Of a DNA stretch of 64,000 nucleotides, positions 17,842 through 28,420 are shown one piece after another; within the stretch, counting starts at the first letter, position 1; each line of letters begins with the position of its first letter. The stretch is from Lachnospiraceae bacterium XBB2008 (lineage in GTDB: Bacteria; Bacillota; Clostridia; Lachnospirales; Lachnospiraceae). A program made the translations under genes and the position numbers. The notes beneath the pieces were generated by a model, which worked only from the letters and a program-made list of their open reading frames with translations, ran no database searches and was not told where the DNA came from. The stretch is from the NCBI GenBank assembly GCA_900102235.1, contig FMVL01000007.1, positions 62,001-126,000 on the forward strand. The letters are read 5' to 3'.

Positions 17842-18903
17842 TCAGTCAGGTATTTCAAGACCTAAATGGTTGTAAGCACGCTCCGTACATACTCTTCCGC
17901 GAGGCGTTCTGTTGATGAATCCCTGCATGATCAGGTAGGGCTCTATGACGTCCTCAAGAGTGCCGGGATCCTCTCCGAGAGCGGCCGAGAGCGTGTCAAG
18001 TCCGACCGGTCCGCCGCTGAATTTATGTATGATCGTATTAAGCATATTCCTGTCCACACGGTCCAGTCCCAGAGCATCGACATCAAGAAGATCCAGGCTC
18101 TTGCGGGCAACCTCACCGGTGATAACTCCGTCATATCTGACCTGAGCAAAATCACGGACACGTTTGAGCATCCTGTTGGCAAGTCTGGGGGTTCCGCGGC
18201 TCCTTCTTGCGATCTCCGCCTCGCCCTCATCCTCGATCTCCACATCGAGTATATGCGCGGAATTATGTACGATGGTCGTGAGTTCCTCCACGCTGTAATA
18301 CTCGAGTCTCTGTATCATGCCGAAACGGTCTCTCAAAGGTGCCGTAAGCAGCCCGGCTCTCGTAGTTGCCCCCACCAGAGTAAACTTAGGCAGGGATATT
18401 CGCCTGCTCACTACTGTCTCGCCCTTGGAATAGATCACATCAACGGCATAATCCTCCATTGCGGAGTACATGGTCTCTTCGACCTGCCTGTTCAGGCGGT
18501 GAATCTCATCGATAAAGAGGACATCACCCTTTTGCAGTTTGGACAGGATAGCTACTATATCCGCCGGAGTCTCTATCGCAGGTCCGGATGTGATCACGCA
18601 TTTGGCTCCCATCTCGTTGGCAATGATGCCGGCAAGTGTAGTCTTGCCGAGTCCGGGAGGCCCGTAGAATAAGCAATGATCCAAAGCTTCGCCTCTCATT
18701 TTGGCGGCTTCGATAAAGACCTTAAGGTTTTCCTTGGTCTTGGTCTGACCGACATAATGCTCAAAGGTCTTGGGTCTGAGAATGTTCTCGATACTTACAT
18801 CCTCACGTGTTCTGTCAGTCACGATCGCGGAACTCTTGGTGTTGTTTACGGGCTTATTCTCCGTGATATTAGTATTGGTATCAGTCTGTATGGTCCTGGA
18901 CAT
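17842..18903 (-). CDS. ruvB: Holliday junction branch migration helicase RuvB
   Basis: A 353-residue AAA+ ATPase with Walker [13 protein letters not shown], Walker [10 protein letters not shown], sensor/arginine finger region [15 protein letters not shown] and the C-terminal winged helix ([23 protein letters not shown]). It drives branch migration with RuvA; RuvC is not in the window. The N-terminal ~35 residues are a T/N-rich extension common in clostridial RuvB. It lies 20 bases after ruvA. Confidence 0.97.
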   Translation of the reverse strand: MSRTIQTDTNTNITENKPVNNTKSSAIVTDRTREDVSIENILRPKTFEHYVGQTKTKENLKVFIEAAKMRGEALDHCLFYGPPGLGKTTLAGIIANEMGAKCVITSGPAIETPADIVAILSKLQKGDVLFIDEIHRLNRQVEETMYSAMEDYAVDVIYSKGETVVSRRISLPKFTLVGATTRAGLLTAPLRDRFGMIQRLEYYSVEELTTIVHNSAHILDVEIEDEGEAEIARRSRGTPRLANRMLKRVRDFAQVRYDGVITGEVARKSLDLLDVDALGLDRVDRNMLNTIIHKFSGGPVGLDTLSAALGEDPGTLEDVIEPYLIMQGFINRTPRGRVCTERAYNHLGLEIPD

Positions 18904-18923
18904 GTATAGTCACCCCTGCATGA

Positions 18924-19538
18924 TCAGATAATCTTAAGTGCGGCTCCTATGATATCATCGATACTCATTTCTTCGGTATTCTCGAGGCTAAGGACCGCTT
19001 TCTTTGCATCGTTTCTGGCAAGTCCCAGAGCACAGAGAGCTTCCACGGCCTCCGCCAGATCTTCATTCATCGATGCATCCGCCATATCGGTGACCATACC
19101 TGTTCCGACACCTGATGCGGCAGCAAGTACGGTGTTTGCATCAAACTTGTTCTTAAGATCCACGATGATCCTCTCGGCGGATTTCTTGCCGAGTCCGGGA
19201 GCCTGTGAAAGCGTCTTGACATCACCCGTGACGATCGCAACTCTGATCGCATCCGCGTTGATGTATGACAAAAGGCTCAAAGCCGCTTTGGGCCCTATGC
19301 CGCTTACCGTGATCAGCATCGAGAACATATTAAGATCGTCTCTGGAGATAAAGCCGATGAGTTCTATCGCATTCTCCCTGACCGAAGTGTAGGTAAACAG
19401 CTTTACCTCCTGTCCGTCCGGAGGAAGCATCTCAGCCGTCGACGCGGGTATCTGAATGTTATAGCCTATATTATTCACTTCAAGCACACAGCTGTCGGCA
19501 TTCGCCTCAGCCACTATCCCTTTAAAATATGCGTACAT
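18924..19538 (-). CDS. ruvA: Holliday junction DNA-binding protein RuvA
   Basis: The 204 residues show the OB-fold start (MYAYFKGIVAEANADSCVLE), the helix-hairpin-helix region (VSGIGPKAALSLLS, APGLGKKSAERIIVDLK) and a C-terminal UBA-like domain that contacts RuvB. It forms the tetramer that holds the four-way junction. AAAGGAG precedes the start. Upstream lies the Gx transporter gene, 44 bases away, on the same strand. Confidence 0.96.
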   Translation of the reverse strand: MYAYFKGIVAEANADSCVLEVNNIGYNIQIPASTAEMLPPDGQEVKLFTYTSVRENAIELIGFISRDDLNMFSMLITVSGIGPKAALSLLSYINADAIRVAIVTGDVKTLSQAPGLGKKSAERIIVDLKNKFDANTVLAAASGVGTGMVTDMADASMNEDLAEAVEALCALGLARNDAKKAVLSLENTEEMSIDDIIGAALKII

Positions 19539-19582
19539 ATATGTACTCCTTTAAAATCAGTCCAGCAAGTCGATGCGGGAGG

Positions 19583-20089
19583 TTATTCTCCGTGAGACGC
19601 ATTTATGAGTGGCAGAATAAGTCCCGCCACGAACCCGAGTACCGCTCCCGTAACTGCACCCGACAGGATGAGTACCGGAATATAGTACACTATCCTGGTC
19701 GTGCCAAGCACAAACACTGCTACGATAAGCTGACCGATATTATGCGAAACACCTCCGGAGAGGCTTACTCCCATCGGACTGAAATGTCCTGACTTATGAA
19801 CTGCTAGCATGACCGAAAAACTGAGTGCCGCCCCGGCAAGCGAATAGATGATCATCGACATATTGCCGAAGATGAAACCGCTCAGGATGACTCTCAATAT
19901 ATCAACAGTCAGTGCTTCTTTCCATCCCGCGATGTACAGAAGGATAACTACGCAGAGGTTAGCAAGTCCGAGTTTGACTCCGGGCATCCCGAAGTTAAAC
20001 GGGATCAGCGATTCCACGTAACTTAAGATCAGAGCCAGTGCCAGACACAGACCGGAATATGCAATGCTTTGTACTCTTCCCTTTACCAT
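19583..20089 (-). CDS. Gx transporter family membrane protein (Hpre_diP_synt_I family)
   Basis: A 168-residue protein with five to six membrane segments and the family pattern SGLCLALALILSYVESLIPF, GMPGVKLGLANLC and SLSGGVSHNIGQL. Members were once annotated as heptaprenyl diphosphate synthase component I; the membrane topology and ECF-S-like look argue for a transporter or membrane subunit. It overlaps the NusG-II gene by seven bases, a frequent pairing in Clostridia, often close to rnf genes, which here are about 33 kb away. Confidence 0.8.
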   Translation of the reverse strand: MVKGRVQSIAYSGLCLALALILSYVESLIPFNFGMPGVKLGLANLCVVILLYIAGWKEALTVDILRVILSGFIFGNMSMIIYSLAGAALSFSVMLAVHKSGHFSPMGVSLSGGVSHNIGQLIVAVFVLGTTRIVYYIPVLILSGAVTGAVLGFVAGLILPLINASHGE

Positions 20090-20577
20090 GTCACGGCATC
20101 CGTTTCGTTATCCGGTCCCGCCGGATCGTTTCTGTCGTCCGATACGGTTACGGTGATCTTATGCGGCAGACATATGATGGAAGCACCCGTTCTCGATACG
20201 GGACGGGTATGGACACATATCAGATCCGGACAATTGGCATATATCATGTCTGCACATCCGTCAGCGATCCGGATGACATTGATGTCGCTGTCTGCATTGG
20301 CACCGCCATACGACTTCTCATCAAAATCAGAGCTGTACCTGACCTCAGGCCCGTTATCATATTCAATGATAAGAAAGCCCTCACGATCCATGGGATGCGA
20401 ATATATGATATCGGAATCATACAGCACGGATACTGTCGAGCCATCCTCACCTGATATACGGACTATGATAAAGATCAGTCCCGCTATCAATAAACACGCC
20501 GCAAGCAAAATAAGATCATTTAAATACCTGCGGCGTTTCGTAACTCTATGGTCAAGTATATCATTATCGAACATATG
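20083..20577 (-). CDS. NusG domain II-containing protein
   Basis: A single N-terminal membrane helix (LILLAACLLIAGLIFIIV) is followed by an extracytoplasmic beta domain with the family signature CADMIYANCPDLICVHTRPVSR and ASIICLPHKITVTV. These conserved cysteines and CLPH are typical of NusG_II proteins; the function is not established. I place the start at the ATG at 20577, which overlaps the stop of the GH13 gene (ATGTTCGATAA), giving translational coupling; the frame is open to 20634 within that gene. Coupled by overlap to the Gx transporter gene downstream. Confidence 0.75.
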   Translation of the reverse strand, partial: HMFDNDILDHRVTKRRRYLNDLILLAACLLIAGLIFIIVRISGEDGSTVSVLYDSDIIYSHPMDREGFLIIEYDNGPEVRYSSDFDEKSYGGANADSDINVIRIADGCADMIYANCPDLICVHTRPVSRTGASIICLPHKITVTVSDDRNDPAGPDNETDAVTW

Positions 20578-22378
20578 TTTCAAGTATGATGATACTCCTC
20601 GGACGGACCAATATCTTGTTGCCGTCCACAACATTTGCCTCGTCCGTGGTGATGGAAACCTCCCATTTCATCCCTTTTCTCAACTTGGGAACGGCTATGG
20701 TCTTGGATTCCCAGTGCATATTATAGATCAGATAGATCAGTCTGTCGTCCTTATCATCATTATATTTGTCATAATATAGAATGCCGAAGCTGTGTGAAGT
20801 GGGTCCTATATCGGCTTTCCACAGTTCTTCTCCGTGCATCGAGATATCGGGATATCCGTATGAAAGGAAGTCGCGTCCGGTAAACGGATGATCGGAGCCG
20901 ATAGACGGATGGGAATGCCTGATATCCAGGAGTTTTCTCACAAAATCGAGTATCTCGTTAGCAAAGGCGCTGTTGGTCCATTTGATATATCCGGTCGCAT
21001 TATCCTGATTGTACGGGTTATTGTTGCCGAACTGTGTATTGCCGAACTCATCTCCGCCGTAGATAAGAGGCGTTCCCTGAGAAAGGAGCGTCAGAGCAAA
21101 AGCATTCTTAAGCTGTCGTTTACGCAGTTCCAGCACTGCCTTTTTACGCGTTGCACCTTCTATGCCGCAGTTCCAGCTGTAGTTATAATCGGCTCCGTCC
21201 AGGCCGTTCTCGCCGTTTTCAAGGTTGTGCTTCTCGTTATATGACACGACGTCCATCGCACGCATCGTATCCTGTCTTGCGATGAATACGACAGGGTGAG
21301 AAACCGGATCGGAATCACGCAGCTGGAAAGCCGCTGCCTGCGCAGAATTGGGATCGCCTTTAAGGAACTTACGGATATCGGTCATGAAACCCAGATCCAT
21401 ATGACCGTGTTCGGGATTATATCCTTCATCGGTCCTGGTAAGAGCATCGTCACAGAGGATCTTGCATCCGTAAAGCAGAGGATCCGACATTATATCATCT
21501 ATCGGAAGTCCGCCGCCTATAAGCTGGAATCCGTCGATATTGTATATGGTCCTCCAGAATCTTAAAAGATCCGTGATATCGCGTACCGAGAATCGCTGAG
21601 GGAATTTGAACTGAAGAATGACTTCTATGCCTGCTTTATGGATGGCTTCAACCATCTCATGCATCTCTCTTACCGGATCACCGGTCGCGGAATATGCATG
21701 CTTGGGAACAAAGTAATATCCATCGGTATATCCCCAGAAATTGACCATGCCGGAGGGTTCATCACCCTTTTTGATCATATCGGGGAGTTTGATGATCTCG
21801 TTAAACTCATATACCGGCATCAGGATCAGAGCAGTAACTCCGAGAGATTTGATATACGGTAGTTTCTGGATCACACCGCGAAAAGTGCCCTTATCCCTGA
21901 CTTTGGATGACGGATGTGCTGTATATCCCCTGACATGGAGCATGTAGAATACGCTGTCATGAAACGGTACCGGCTTATGAATGCCGTTGCCCATGCAGGT
22001 ATCCGTACTCACTCTGGAAAAACATGATGTGGCTTCGCCGAAATCACCGAATCCGGCAGAATCCTCCATCCTCGGGTCGGGAAATACTTCGTCACCGCTG
22101 TAAAACAGATATTTAAGCCCTCTTCCGTCGCTGTCTTTCAGGAAACGGCTGACCGTATCACGGCCTTCAAAACGCACTTCCATGGCACGGATGCGGCCTT
22201 CTTTTGCCCAGGAGGGAAAAGCTATCTTGATGGGGGCACTTGCGCTTTCGGGATATATCAGCACGCCGCAGTCCGCATCGAGTGCGAATTCTCCGACAAA
22301 TCTGACTCCTTCGGGCGTATATGCTGCTCCGAGCGGATACGGAACAGTTTTGTGTAATGTATACATATTACCTGTCAT
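20564..22378 (-). CDS. GH13 isoamylase/GlgX-like protein with degenerate catalytic site
   Basis: The 604-residue protein has a CBM48-like N-terminus and a GH13 barrel close to debranching enzymes. It retains VSYNEKHNLENGEN, SWNCGIEG and LLSQGTPLIYGGDEFGNTQ, and GNNNPYNQDN. The four catalytic regions are eroded: region I VILQFKFP (residues 253-260) in place of VILDVVYNH; region II DGFQLIGG with Ile287 at the nucleophile aspartate; region III ILCDDAL with Asp310 in place of glutamate; region IV FIARQD (Q369-D370) in place of the usual HD. It is therefore very probably not a hydrolase. Binding of glycogen or another glucan and a regulatory or scaffolding role are inferred. The gene is intact and coupled to the NusG-II gene, so it seems to be kept by selection. 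Confidence 0.8.
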   Translation of the reverse strand: MTGNMYTLHKTVPYPLGAAYTPEGVRFVGEFALDADCGVLIYPESASAPIKIAFPSWAKEGRIRAMEVRFEGRDTVSRFLKDSDGRGLKYLFYSGDEVFPDPRMEDSAGFGDFGEATSCFSRVSTDTCMGNGIHKPVPFHDSVFYMLHVRGYTAHPSSKVRDKGTFRGVIQKLPYIKSLGVTALILMPVYEFNEIIKLPDMIKKGDEPSGMVNFWGYTDGYYFVPKHAYSATGDPVREMHEMVEAIHKAGIEVILQFKFPQRFSVRDITDLLRFWRTIYNIDGFQLIGGGLPIDDIMSDPLLYGCKILCDDALTRTDEGYNPEHGHMDLGFMTDIRKFLKGDPNSAQAAAFQLRDSDPVSHPVVFIARQDTMRAMDVVSYNEKHNLENGENGLDGADYNYSWNCGIEGATRKKAVLELRKRQLKNAFALTLLSQGTPLIYGGDEFGNTQFGNNNPYNQDNATGYIKWTNSAFANEILDFVRKLLDIRHSHPSIGSDHPFTGRDFLSYGYPDISMHGEELWKADIGPTSHSFGILYYDKYNDDKDDRLIYLIYNMHWESKTIAVPKLRKGMKWEVSITTDEANVVDGNKILVRPRSIIILETYVR

Positions 22379-22381
22379 GCT

Positions 22382-22777
22382 TTACCTTGGAGGTGAATAA
22401 TAGATCTGCTCCCGATCCCGGGTGTCTGGTTCCGGAGCCGGGCCCGACCGATCATACGGCCCGTAACCGGTAGTCATCTGATCTATACGCTTGTTTCTTC
22501 TGCTGATCACTATCATGCGGATGATAGTCATCATGATCGCCACGACAACTGCCATAACAACCAGAAAAACCGCGATCCCGGCAAATATTACCGTAAGGAA
22601 CGGGACGGGATGTCCGACTGCATCATCCGGTCTGTCGGCATACATGAACGCTTCCAGTTTTGCCCCGAGAGTCGTGATGAGTGCCGAGATGATAAACTGC
22701 CCCGGTATCATCAATAACCACAACAGCGCCAAAGCCGGTGATTTCTTTTGGGTGGGTACATTCCGGTTATCTTTCAT
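22382..22777 (-). CDS. Hypothetical membrane protein with two transmembrane segments
   Basis: I do not recognise a family. Two hydrophobic segments (LALLWLLMIPGQFIISALITTLG and FLTVIFAGIAVFLVVMAVVVAIMMTII) are joined by a ~20-residue loop. The C-terminal ~35 residues are a P/R/D-rich cytoplasmic tail. The stop lies three bases before the GH13 start, so the two are probably one operon. It is divergent from the DUF1292 gene. Confidence 0.6.
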   Translation of the reverse strand: MKDNRNVPTQKKSPALALLWLLMIPGQFIISALITTLGAKLEAFMYADRPDDAVGHPVPFLTVIFAGIAVFLVVMAVVVAIMMTIIRMIVISRRNKRIDQMTTGYGPYDRSGPAPEPDTRDREQIYYSPPR

Positions 22778-22794
22778 ATTCCTTGAAATGAATG

Positions 22795-22834
22795 CCGTGA
22801 TAGTTTAGGATTAACTCATCTGAAACTATCACGG
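22795..22834. promoter_or_regulatory. Perfect 12-bp inverted repeat ending in the ribosome-binding site
   Basis: CCGTGATAGTTT (22795-22806) and AAACTATCACGG (22823-22832 plus GG) are perfect complements with a 16-base loop. The right arm takes in the first base of GGAGG (22834-22838), the ribosome site for the ATG at 22844. If transcribed, the hairpin could gate ribosome access. Alternatively it is an operator for the divergent pair of genes. Confidence 0.65.
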
Positions 22835-22843
22835 AGGTTAAAT

Positions 22844-23170
22844 ATGGCAGACAAAAAAACTATATCCGATATCGACGGTTCCGAAGCCGAATCCATGACC
22901 GTTACTCTTAATCTGGACGAAGGCGATGTTGAATGCGGCATCGTTACGATCCTCGAATGCAACGGGCGGGAATATATTGCCCTTCAGCCGCTCGAAGTAA
23001 CCGATGAATACCCCGAAGGAACAGTCTGGCTCTATCGTTACAGCGAAAATCCCGATGATCCGAATGAAGAACCCGAGCTTGATTATATCTCAGATGACGC
23101 CGAATACGAACGTGTCGAGGAAGCATTTGATGAATACCTTGACAGCGTCGAATTCGACGAATTGCTCTGA
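22844..23170 (+). CDS. DUF1292 domain protein
   Basis: A 108-residue, strongly acidic soluble protein. TVTLNLDEGDVECGIVTILECNGREYIALQPL and the C-terminal DDAEYERVEEAFDEYLD helix match DUF1292, a small clostridial family of unknown function often near yrzL/ruvX-type genes. Here it stands alone between a divergent membrane protein gene and the convergent leuS gene. GGAGG lies five bases before the ATG and is partly inside a hairpin (22795-22834). Confidence 0.85.
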   Translation: MADKKTISDIDGSEAESMTVTLNLDEGDVECGIVTILECNGREYIALQPLEVTDEYPEGTVWLYRYSENPDDPNEEPELDYISDDAEYERVEEAFDEYLDSVEFDELL

Positions 23171-23194
23171 TCGTGGGCCCGGGTATTATTCTTC

Positions 23195-25609
23195 TTATCC
23201 TTTGATCACTATGTTCACGATTCTTCCGGGAACATAGATCTCTTTTACTATCTCTTTTCCGGCGATCCTGTCTCCCAGTTCTTCTTTTGCCTGTGAGATG
23301 ATATCGTCCTTATTTCCGTCTGCCGGTACGGCGATCGTGGATCTTACTTTGCCGTTAACCTGTACGGCGATCTCTATCATGCTCTCGACGGTCTTGGCCT
23401 CATCATATTCGGGCCACTTCTGCTCATATACATATCCGCCGTAATTCATCGTATCCCAGATCTCCTCGGTTATGTGAGGTGCAACGGGATTGAGCAGGAT
23501 CAGAAGAGTCTTGAGTTCATCTTTGGTAACCGAACCCTTCTTGGTAAAGTCATTTATCAGACTCATCATCGCAGCTATAGCAGTGTTGAACTTAAGAGTT
23601 TCAAAATCATTTGAAACTTTCTTGATCGTCTTATGCATGGTCGCTTCGAGATCGGATGAATATCCTTCTTCATCGGTAACGATATCCTGGAGTTTCCATA
23701 CACGCTCAAGGAATCTTCGGCAGCCTCTGACGCCTTCATCCTGCCAGGATGCGGCCAGTTCGAATGCACCTATGAACATCTCATAGGTACGGAGTGTATC
23801 AGCGCCGAACTCGTCTATGATCTCATCGGGATTGACAACATTTCCGCGGGATTTGGACATTTTCTCGCCATTTGAACCCAGGATCATGCCATGTGAAGTA
23901 CGCTTCTGATAAGGCTCTTTGGTGGGAACAACACCCTGATCATACAGGAAACGATGCCAGAATCTGCTGTACAGAAGATGCAGTGTGGTATGTTCCATTC
24001 CTCCGTTATACCAGTCTACAGGAAGCCAGTATTTAAGAGCTTCGGGGCTGGCAAGCGCTTCCTTGTTGGTAGGATCGGTATATCTCAGGAAATACCATGA
24101 AGATCCTGCCCACTGAGGCATGGTATCGGTCTCTCTCTGGGCCGGTCCGCCGCACTTCGGACAGGTAGTGTTTACCCACTCAGTCATGGTCGACAGCGGT
24201 GATTCGCCTGTATCGGTTGGCATATATGAATCAACCTCGGGCAGTTCGAGAGGAAGCTCCGATTCGGGAATTGCAACATAACCGCACTTATCACAGTGTA
24301 CGATCGGAATCGGCTCGCCCCAGTAGCGCTGTCTTGAGAATACCCAGTCACGAAGCTTGTAGTTAACCTTCGCATGACCGATGCCCTTTTCCTCAAGGAA
24401 CTCAATCATCTTCTTCTGAGCATCGGCTACATTCATGCCGTTGATGAAGCCGGAATTGACCATCGTACCGGTAGCAACATCGGTATAGACCTGCTTCTGA
24501 ACGTCCTCGCCTCCGGCTACGACTTCAATGATCGGCAGATCAAATGCCTTGGCAAAATCCCAGTCTCTCTCATCATGAGCGGGAACTGCCATGATCGCGC
24601 CGGTACCGTAACTCATAAGTACATAATCGGAAACGAATATCGGGATCTCTTTCTCATTAACGGGATTGACCGCACGGAGTCCGTCAAGAACGACACCGGT
24701 CTTTTCCTTATTGAGCTCGCTTCTCTCAAAATCGGATTTTCTGGCTGCCTGAACACGGTAATCTTCAACGGCTGCCCAGTTTTTGATGTCATCTTTGTAC
24801 TTATCAAGGATCGGATGCTCGGGACTTACGACCATGTATGTAGCTCCGAAAAGCGTATCGCATCTGGTCGTATAAACTCTGAGCTTGTCATCTTTTCCGG
24901 CTATCGCAAAATCAACCTCCGCACCGGTACTGCGTCCGATCCAGTTCTTCTGTGAAACTGCGATACGCTCGACATAATCGACCTCATCCAGACCGTCGAT
25001 GAGTTTCTGCGCATACTCGGTGATCTTGAGCATCCACTGGCTCTTAACCTTGCGGACTACCTCGGAACCGCATCTTTCGCATACGCCGTTTACGACTTCC
25101 TCGTTGGCAAGGCCTACCTTACAGCCGGTACACCAGTTGATGGGCATCTCTGCCTTGTAAGCAAGACCTTCTTTGAACAGCTGAAGGAAGATCCACTGAG
25201 TCCAGTGATAATAATCGGGATCTGTGGTATTAACTTCCCTGTTCCAGTCAAATGAATAGCCGATGGATTTAAGCTGGCTTTTGAATCTCTCCACATTATT
25301 CTTTGTGACGATCTTGGGATGTATCTTGTTTTTAATTGCATAGTTTTCGGTAGGAAGACCGAATGCATCCCATCCCATCGGGAAAAGAACGTTATAGCCC
25401 TGCATGCGGCGCTTACGGGACACGATATCCATGGCGGTATACGGTCTGGGATGGCCCACATGAAGTCCCTGTCCCGAAGGATAGGGAAATTCCACAAGCG
25501 CGTAGTACTTGGGTTTGCTGTAATCATCAGATGTGGCAAAAGACTGGTTCTCTTCCCAGATCTTTTGCCATTTCTTTTCTACGATCTTATGATTGTACAC
25601 TTCAGACAT
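23195..25609 (-). CDS. leuS: Leucyl-tRNA synthetase
   Basis: Charges tRNA-Leu. Class I signatures are present: the HIGH-like [16 protein letters not shown] and [14 protein letters not shown]. The CP1 editing domain ([25 protein letters not shown]), zinc-type CxxC pairs (CTGC...CERC, CPKC) and the C-terminal [11 protein letters not shown] domain follow. I set the start at ATG 25609, giving 804 residues, the usual bacterial length. GAGGAG (25619-25624) lies nine bases before it and overlaps the TGA of the upstream hybrid kinase, so translation is probably coupled. No T-box leader exists between the two genes. Confidence 0.97.
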   Translation of the reverse strand: MSEVYNHKIVEKKWQKIWEENQSFATSDDYSKPKYYALVEFPYPSGQGLHVGHPRPYTAMDIVSRKRRMQGYNVLFPMGWDAFGLPTENYAIKNKIHPKIVTKNNVERFKSQLKSIGYSFDWNREVNTTDPDYYHWTQWIFLQLFKEGLAYKAEMPINWCTGCKVGLANEEVVNGVCERCGSEVVRKVKSQWMLKITEYAQKLIDGLDEVDYVERIAVSQKNWIGRSTGAEVDFAIAGKDDKLRVYTTRCDTLFGATYMVVSPEHPILDKYKDDIKNWAAVEDYRVQAARKSDFERSELNKEKTGVVLDGLRAVNPVNEKEIPIFVSDYVLMSYGTGAIMAVPAHDERDWDFAKAFDLPIIEVVAGGEDVQKQVYTDVATGTMVNSGFINGMNVADAQKKMIEFLEEKGIGHAKVNYKLRDWVFSRQRYWGEPIPIVHCDKCGYVAIPESELPLELPEVDSYMPTDTGESPLSTMTEWVNTTCPKCGGPAQRETDTMPQWAGSSWYFLRYTDPTNKEALASPEALKYWLPVDWYNGGMEHTTLHLLYSRFWHRFLYDQGVVPTKEPYQKRTSHGMILGSNGEKMSKSRGNVVNPDEIIDEFGADTLRTYEMFIGAFELAASWQDEGVRGCRRFLERVWKLQDIVTDEEGYSSDLEATMHKTIKKVSNDFETLKFNTAIAAMMSLINDFTKKGSVTKDELKTLLILLNPVAPHITEEIWDTMNYGGYVYEQKWPEYDEAKTVESMIEIAVQVNGKVRSTIAVPADGNKDDIISQAKEELGDRIAGKEIVKEIYVPGRIVNIVIKG

Positions 25610-25622
25610 TTTTTCATTCTCC

Positions 25623-28379
25623 TCATTTCCAGTCATTTAATATTTCTATGCAGGAATCAACATCCATGGCCGCCACGGCAACCTTGAGCTGTTCATATTT
25701 ATCCTGCCAAAAATCATTGTATTTGAATTCACCCATCTCTTCTATGATCTTCTCCATCTCATCCATGTCCAGATCATCTACAGCCACTCTCATGCGCCCG
25801 AACAGGCTCTTAAGCGAATCAAGCGTGGCTTCGGGTTTATCGGCCGAGCGCAGATGGGACCCCGACGTTTCAAACAGATAAGCCAGTTTGTCCTTATAAC
25901 CTGTATATGTTTCGAGCAATTCGCCGGTATACTGATTGATCGTATCGATCTCTTCCGCTTTGGAAGCCATCTCAAGCTTATATGCCAGTTCTCCGAGTCG
26001 GGTTGCTCCGATCTGTCTGGATGAACTCTTAAGGGCATGAACTTCGATAGCATACTGCGGCCAGTCATGTTCCTCGTAATACTGTCTGATCGTCTCAGCC
26101 TTGATATCTATCGCATCATAATATGATTTGATGATATTCATGTACAATTTCTCGGAACCGAGCATCTTAAGCGCCTGATCGGTATCGAGATCCGCGATCA
26201 CAAGTTTGTCGGCTGGATTTAAGTTATCTGCCGACTTTGAGGATTCCAGATTCTCGTTCTTGACCTCGGCGGATATCTTATCGATCTTATCCTGAGGAAC
26301 ATAGCGGCGGAAGATCTCGATCAGGGATCTGACCTCTATGGGTTTGGCCACGAAATCATTCATGCCTTCATCAAGGAACATCTCCTTGGCGCCGCTGACA
26401 GCGTTAGCCGTAAGAGCTATGATCGGCACATCATCATATTCGGGCATCGTCTTACGGATTATCCTGGTGGTATCTATACCGTCCATCTCAGGCATCATGT
26501 GATCCATGAAAACGATATCATACTTTGTGGTCTCCATCATGCGGAGTGCTTCTTTTCCGCTGACGGCTCCGTCAACCTGGGCTTTCAGAGGCTCAAGCAG
26601 GCCCTGCGCCACGGTCAGATTGACTATATTATCATCTACGACCAGAGCCTTGACTCTTTCGGCCGTGAAACTGTAGAGTGCGTCCTGGTCGGTCGAATCG
26701 AAATGGGCACTGTCGACATTATTGTTGAACAGGTTGCCCAGATTCAGCACGGATACAGGTTTTCTTAAGAACATGAGACCTTCGTACTTTGACATGCTGC
26801 GCAGATCGGCAAAAGTATCCGCCAAAATGACGGGGGTCACTTTTGAACCGTGTTTCATGCGTTCAAACATCGCTTCATCAAAATACTTGGGCTCAAGGAA
26901 GAAATACAGCCTCTTACCGGGGCCTAACTCTTCCATCCACTTGGAGATATCACGTTCTTTATGATCAAAATCATTGAACAGATGGGTCTCGATCCCGAGT
27001 TTGGCTGCATCATTGATGAAATCATCATTGACGTTCTTGCTGTCGATCGCAGCCCCGATAACTATTTCAGGGGCATCTTCGACTATAATGGACGGGATCG
27101 AATCCGCAACATCCTGCTGAACCGAGAACGAGAAGGTGGAGCCTTCTCCGTAGGTGCTTTCGACATGCAGTTCGGAGCCCATAATCTGAAGCAGCATACG
27201 GCATATCGTAAGACCCAGGCCAGTACCTTCGATATTACGGTTACGTCTTGAATCAACCTGCTGGAAGGAATTGAATATCTTCTCGAGATCTGCTTCCTTG
27301 ATACCGATACCGGTATCTATGACATCAAAATGAAGCAAAACCTTCTCATATCCCATCCATTCATAATCAACGCGGACTTTTACATAACCTTCGTTGGTAA
27401 ATTTGGTCGCGTTGTTGCACAGATTGATCAGGATCTGTCTGATACGGACATTATCACCGATCAGCATATGGGGAATGTTGGGATTAACATCGATAAGCAG
27501 ATCGACATCCTTATCTACAAGACGGGTCATGATGATATTGGCGACATCATCAATAAGATTAAGAGGCTCGTACTCCACCGGCACGAGTTCCATCTTTCCC
27601 GCTTCGATCTTTGAATAATCGAGTATGTCATTGATTATGGTAAGCAGGGCCTTGCCCGAATTCTTGATCTGACGGATATAATCGGCAGCATTCTGGGGCA
27701 GGTTTTCCCTTAAAGCCATCTCGGCAAATCCGATGACGGCATTCATGGGTGTCCTGATCTCGTGGCTCATATTAGCCAGGAAATCTCCCTGCATCTTGGC
27801 TGCTCTCTCCAGTTCGGAGGTCGCTATCATCGACAGATACTTACCATATGCCATGTCAGACATCACGCCTGCCATGGTGTGAAGGAACTCTGCGGCTTTA
27901 TCCACTTCCTGCCTGTCAAGTACGGGTACCTTCTGTATGGATTCCCAGTACTTATTGGGATTGATGCCGAGTTCAGCCGCAGTCTCCCGAACGGTCTCTT
28001 CGTCGGGCGGTTCGCATAATACCTGTCCGCCCACGAAGCAACCGACCATATGTCCTTCAATAACTATAGGTGCCGCAAATTCCATAAGTCCGGAATGGCA
28101 CGTATACACAGCAACCTTGCCTGTCTGCAGAGATACTTCCGCTCCGTAACGGTCGCATTCCTCGCACATGCTGTTACCGAGCTCGGAACAGCGGGTGTAT
28201 CTTGCGCAGAATTCCATGAAATTGGTTCCTCTGGTCACGGGTTTCCCGTCCGCCTCCGTTATGATGGCGGCCATGCCTACCGTTTTGGAAAAGGAATCCT
28301 GTATTCTCTGCAAAACATCAGGTTCTATCAGATCTACAAGCTTTATATTATATTGTTTTTTCTTCTTGGTATCGCTCAT
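25623..28379 (-). CDS. PocR-domain hybrid sensor histidine kinase with receiver and HPt domains
   Basis: A 918-residue cytoplasmic protein without membrane segments. Domain order: PocR ligand-binding domain (about 10-180, with [13 protein letters not shown] and FVGGQVL), HisKA (H206 in [10 protein letters not shown]), HATPase (about 300-420, [21 protein letters not shown]), a degenerate receiver-like stretch (about 435-555), a true receiver (D626 in [14 protein letters not shown]679) and an HPt domain (H781 in [11 protein letters not shown]). It is therefore a complete internal phosphorelay. PocR domains in other proteins sense small molecules such as propanediol or hydrocarbons; the ligand here is unknown. 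No separate output regulator is adjacent. Its stop overlaps the leuS ribosome site. Confidence 0.88.
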   Translation of the reverse strand: MSDTKKKKQYNIKLVDLIEPDVLQRIQDSFSKTVGMAAIITEADGKPVTRGTNFMEFCARYTRCSELGNSMCEECDRYGAEVSLQTGKVAVYTCHSGLMEFAAPIVIEGHMVGCFVGGQVLCEPPDEETVRETAAELGINPNKYWESIQKVPVLDRQEVDKAAEFLHTMAGVMSDMAYGKYLSMIATSELERAAKMQGDFLANMSHEIRTPMNAVIGFAEMALRENLPQNAADYIRQIKNSGKALLTIINDILDYSKIEAGKMELVPVEYEPLNLIDDVANIIMTRLVDKDVDLLIDVNPNIPHMLIGDNVRIRQILINLCNNATKFTNEGYVKVRVDYEWMGYEKVLLHFDVIDTGIGIKEADLEKIFNSFQQVDSRRNRNIEGTGLGLTICRMLLQIMGSELHVESTYGEGSTFSFSVQQDVADSIPSIIVEDAPEIVIGAAIDSKNVNDDFINDAAKLGIETHLFNDFDHKERDISKWMEELGPGKRLYFFLEPKYFDEAMFERMKHGSKVTPVILADTFADLRSMSKYEGLMFLRKPVSVLNLGNLFNNNVDSAHFDSTDQDALYSFTAERVKALVVDDNIVNLTVAQGLLEPLKAQVDGAVSGKEALRMMETTKYDIVFMDHMMPEMDGIDTTRIIRKTMPEYDDVPIIALTANAVSGAKEMFLDEGMNDFVAKPIEVRSLIEIFRRYVPQDKIDKISAEVKNENLESSKSADNLNPADKLVIADLDTDQALKMLGSEKLYMNIIKSYYDAIDIKAETIRQYYEEHDWPQYAIEVHALKSSSRQIGATRLGELAYKLEMASKAEEIDTINQYTGELLETYTGYKDKLAYLFETSGSHLRSADKPEATLDSLKSLFGRMRVAVDDLDMDEMEKIIEEMGEFKYNDFWQDKYEQLKVAVAAMDVDSCIEILNDWK

Positions 28380-28420
28380 TTACCGAACACGTAAAGATCA
28401 CGCTCACAGTGGTCTTCCGC

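Noticed and set aside
17866-18672. A 268-codon plus-strand open frame across ruvB
   Set aside because: Antisense to an unmistakable RuvB; composition and lack of start signals mark it as a shadow.
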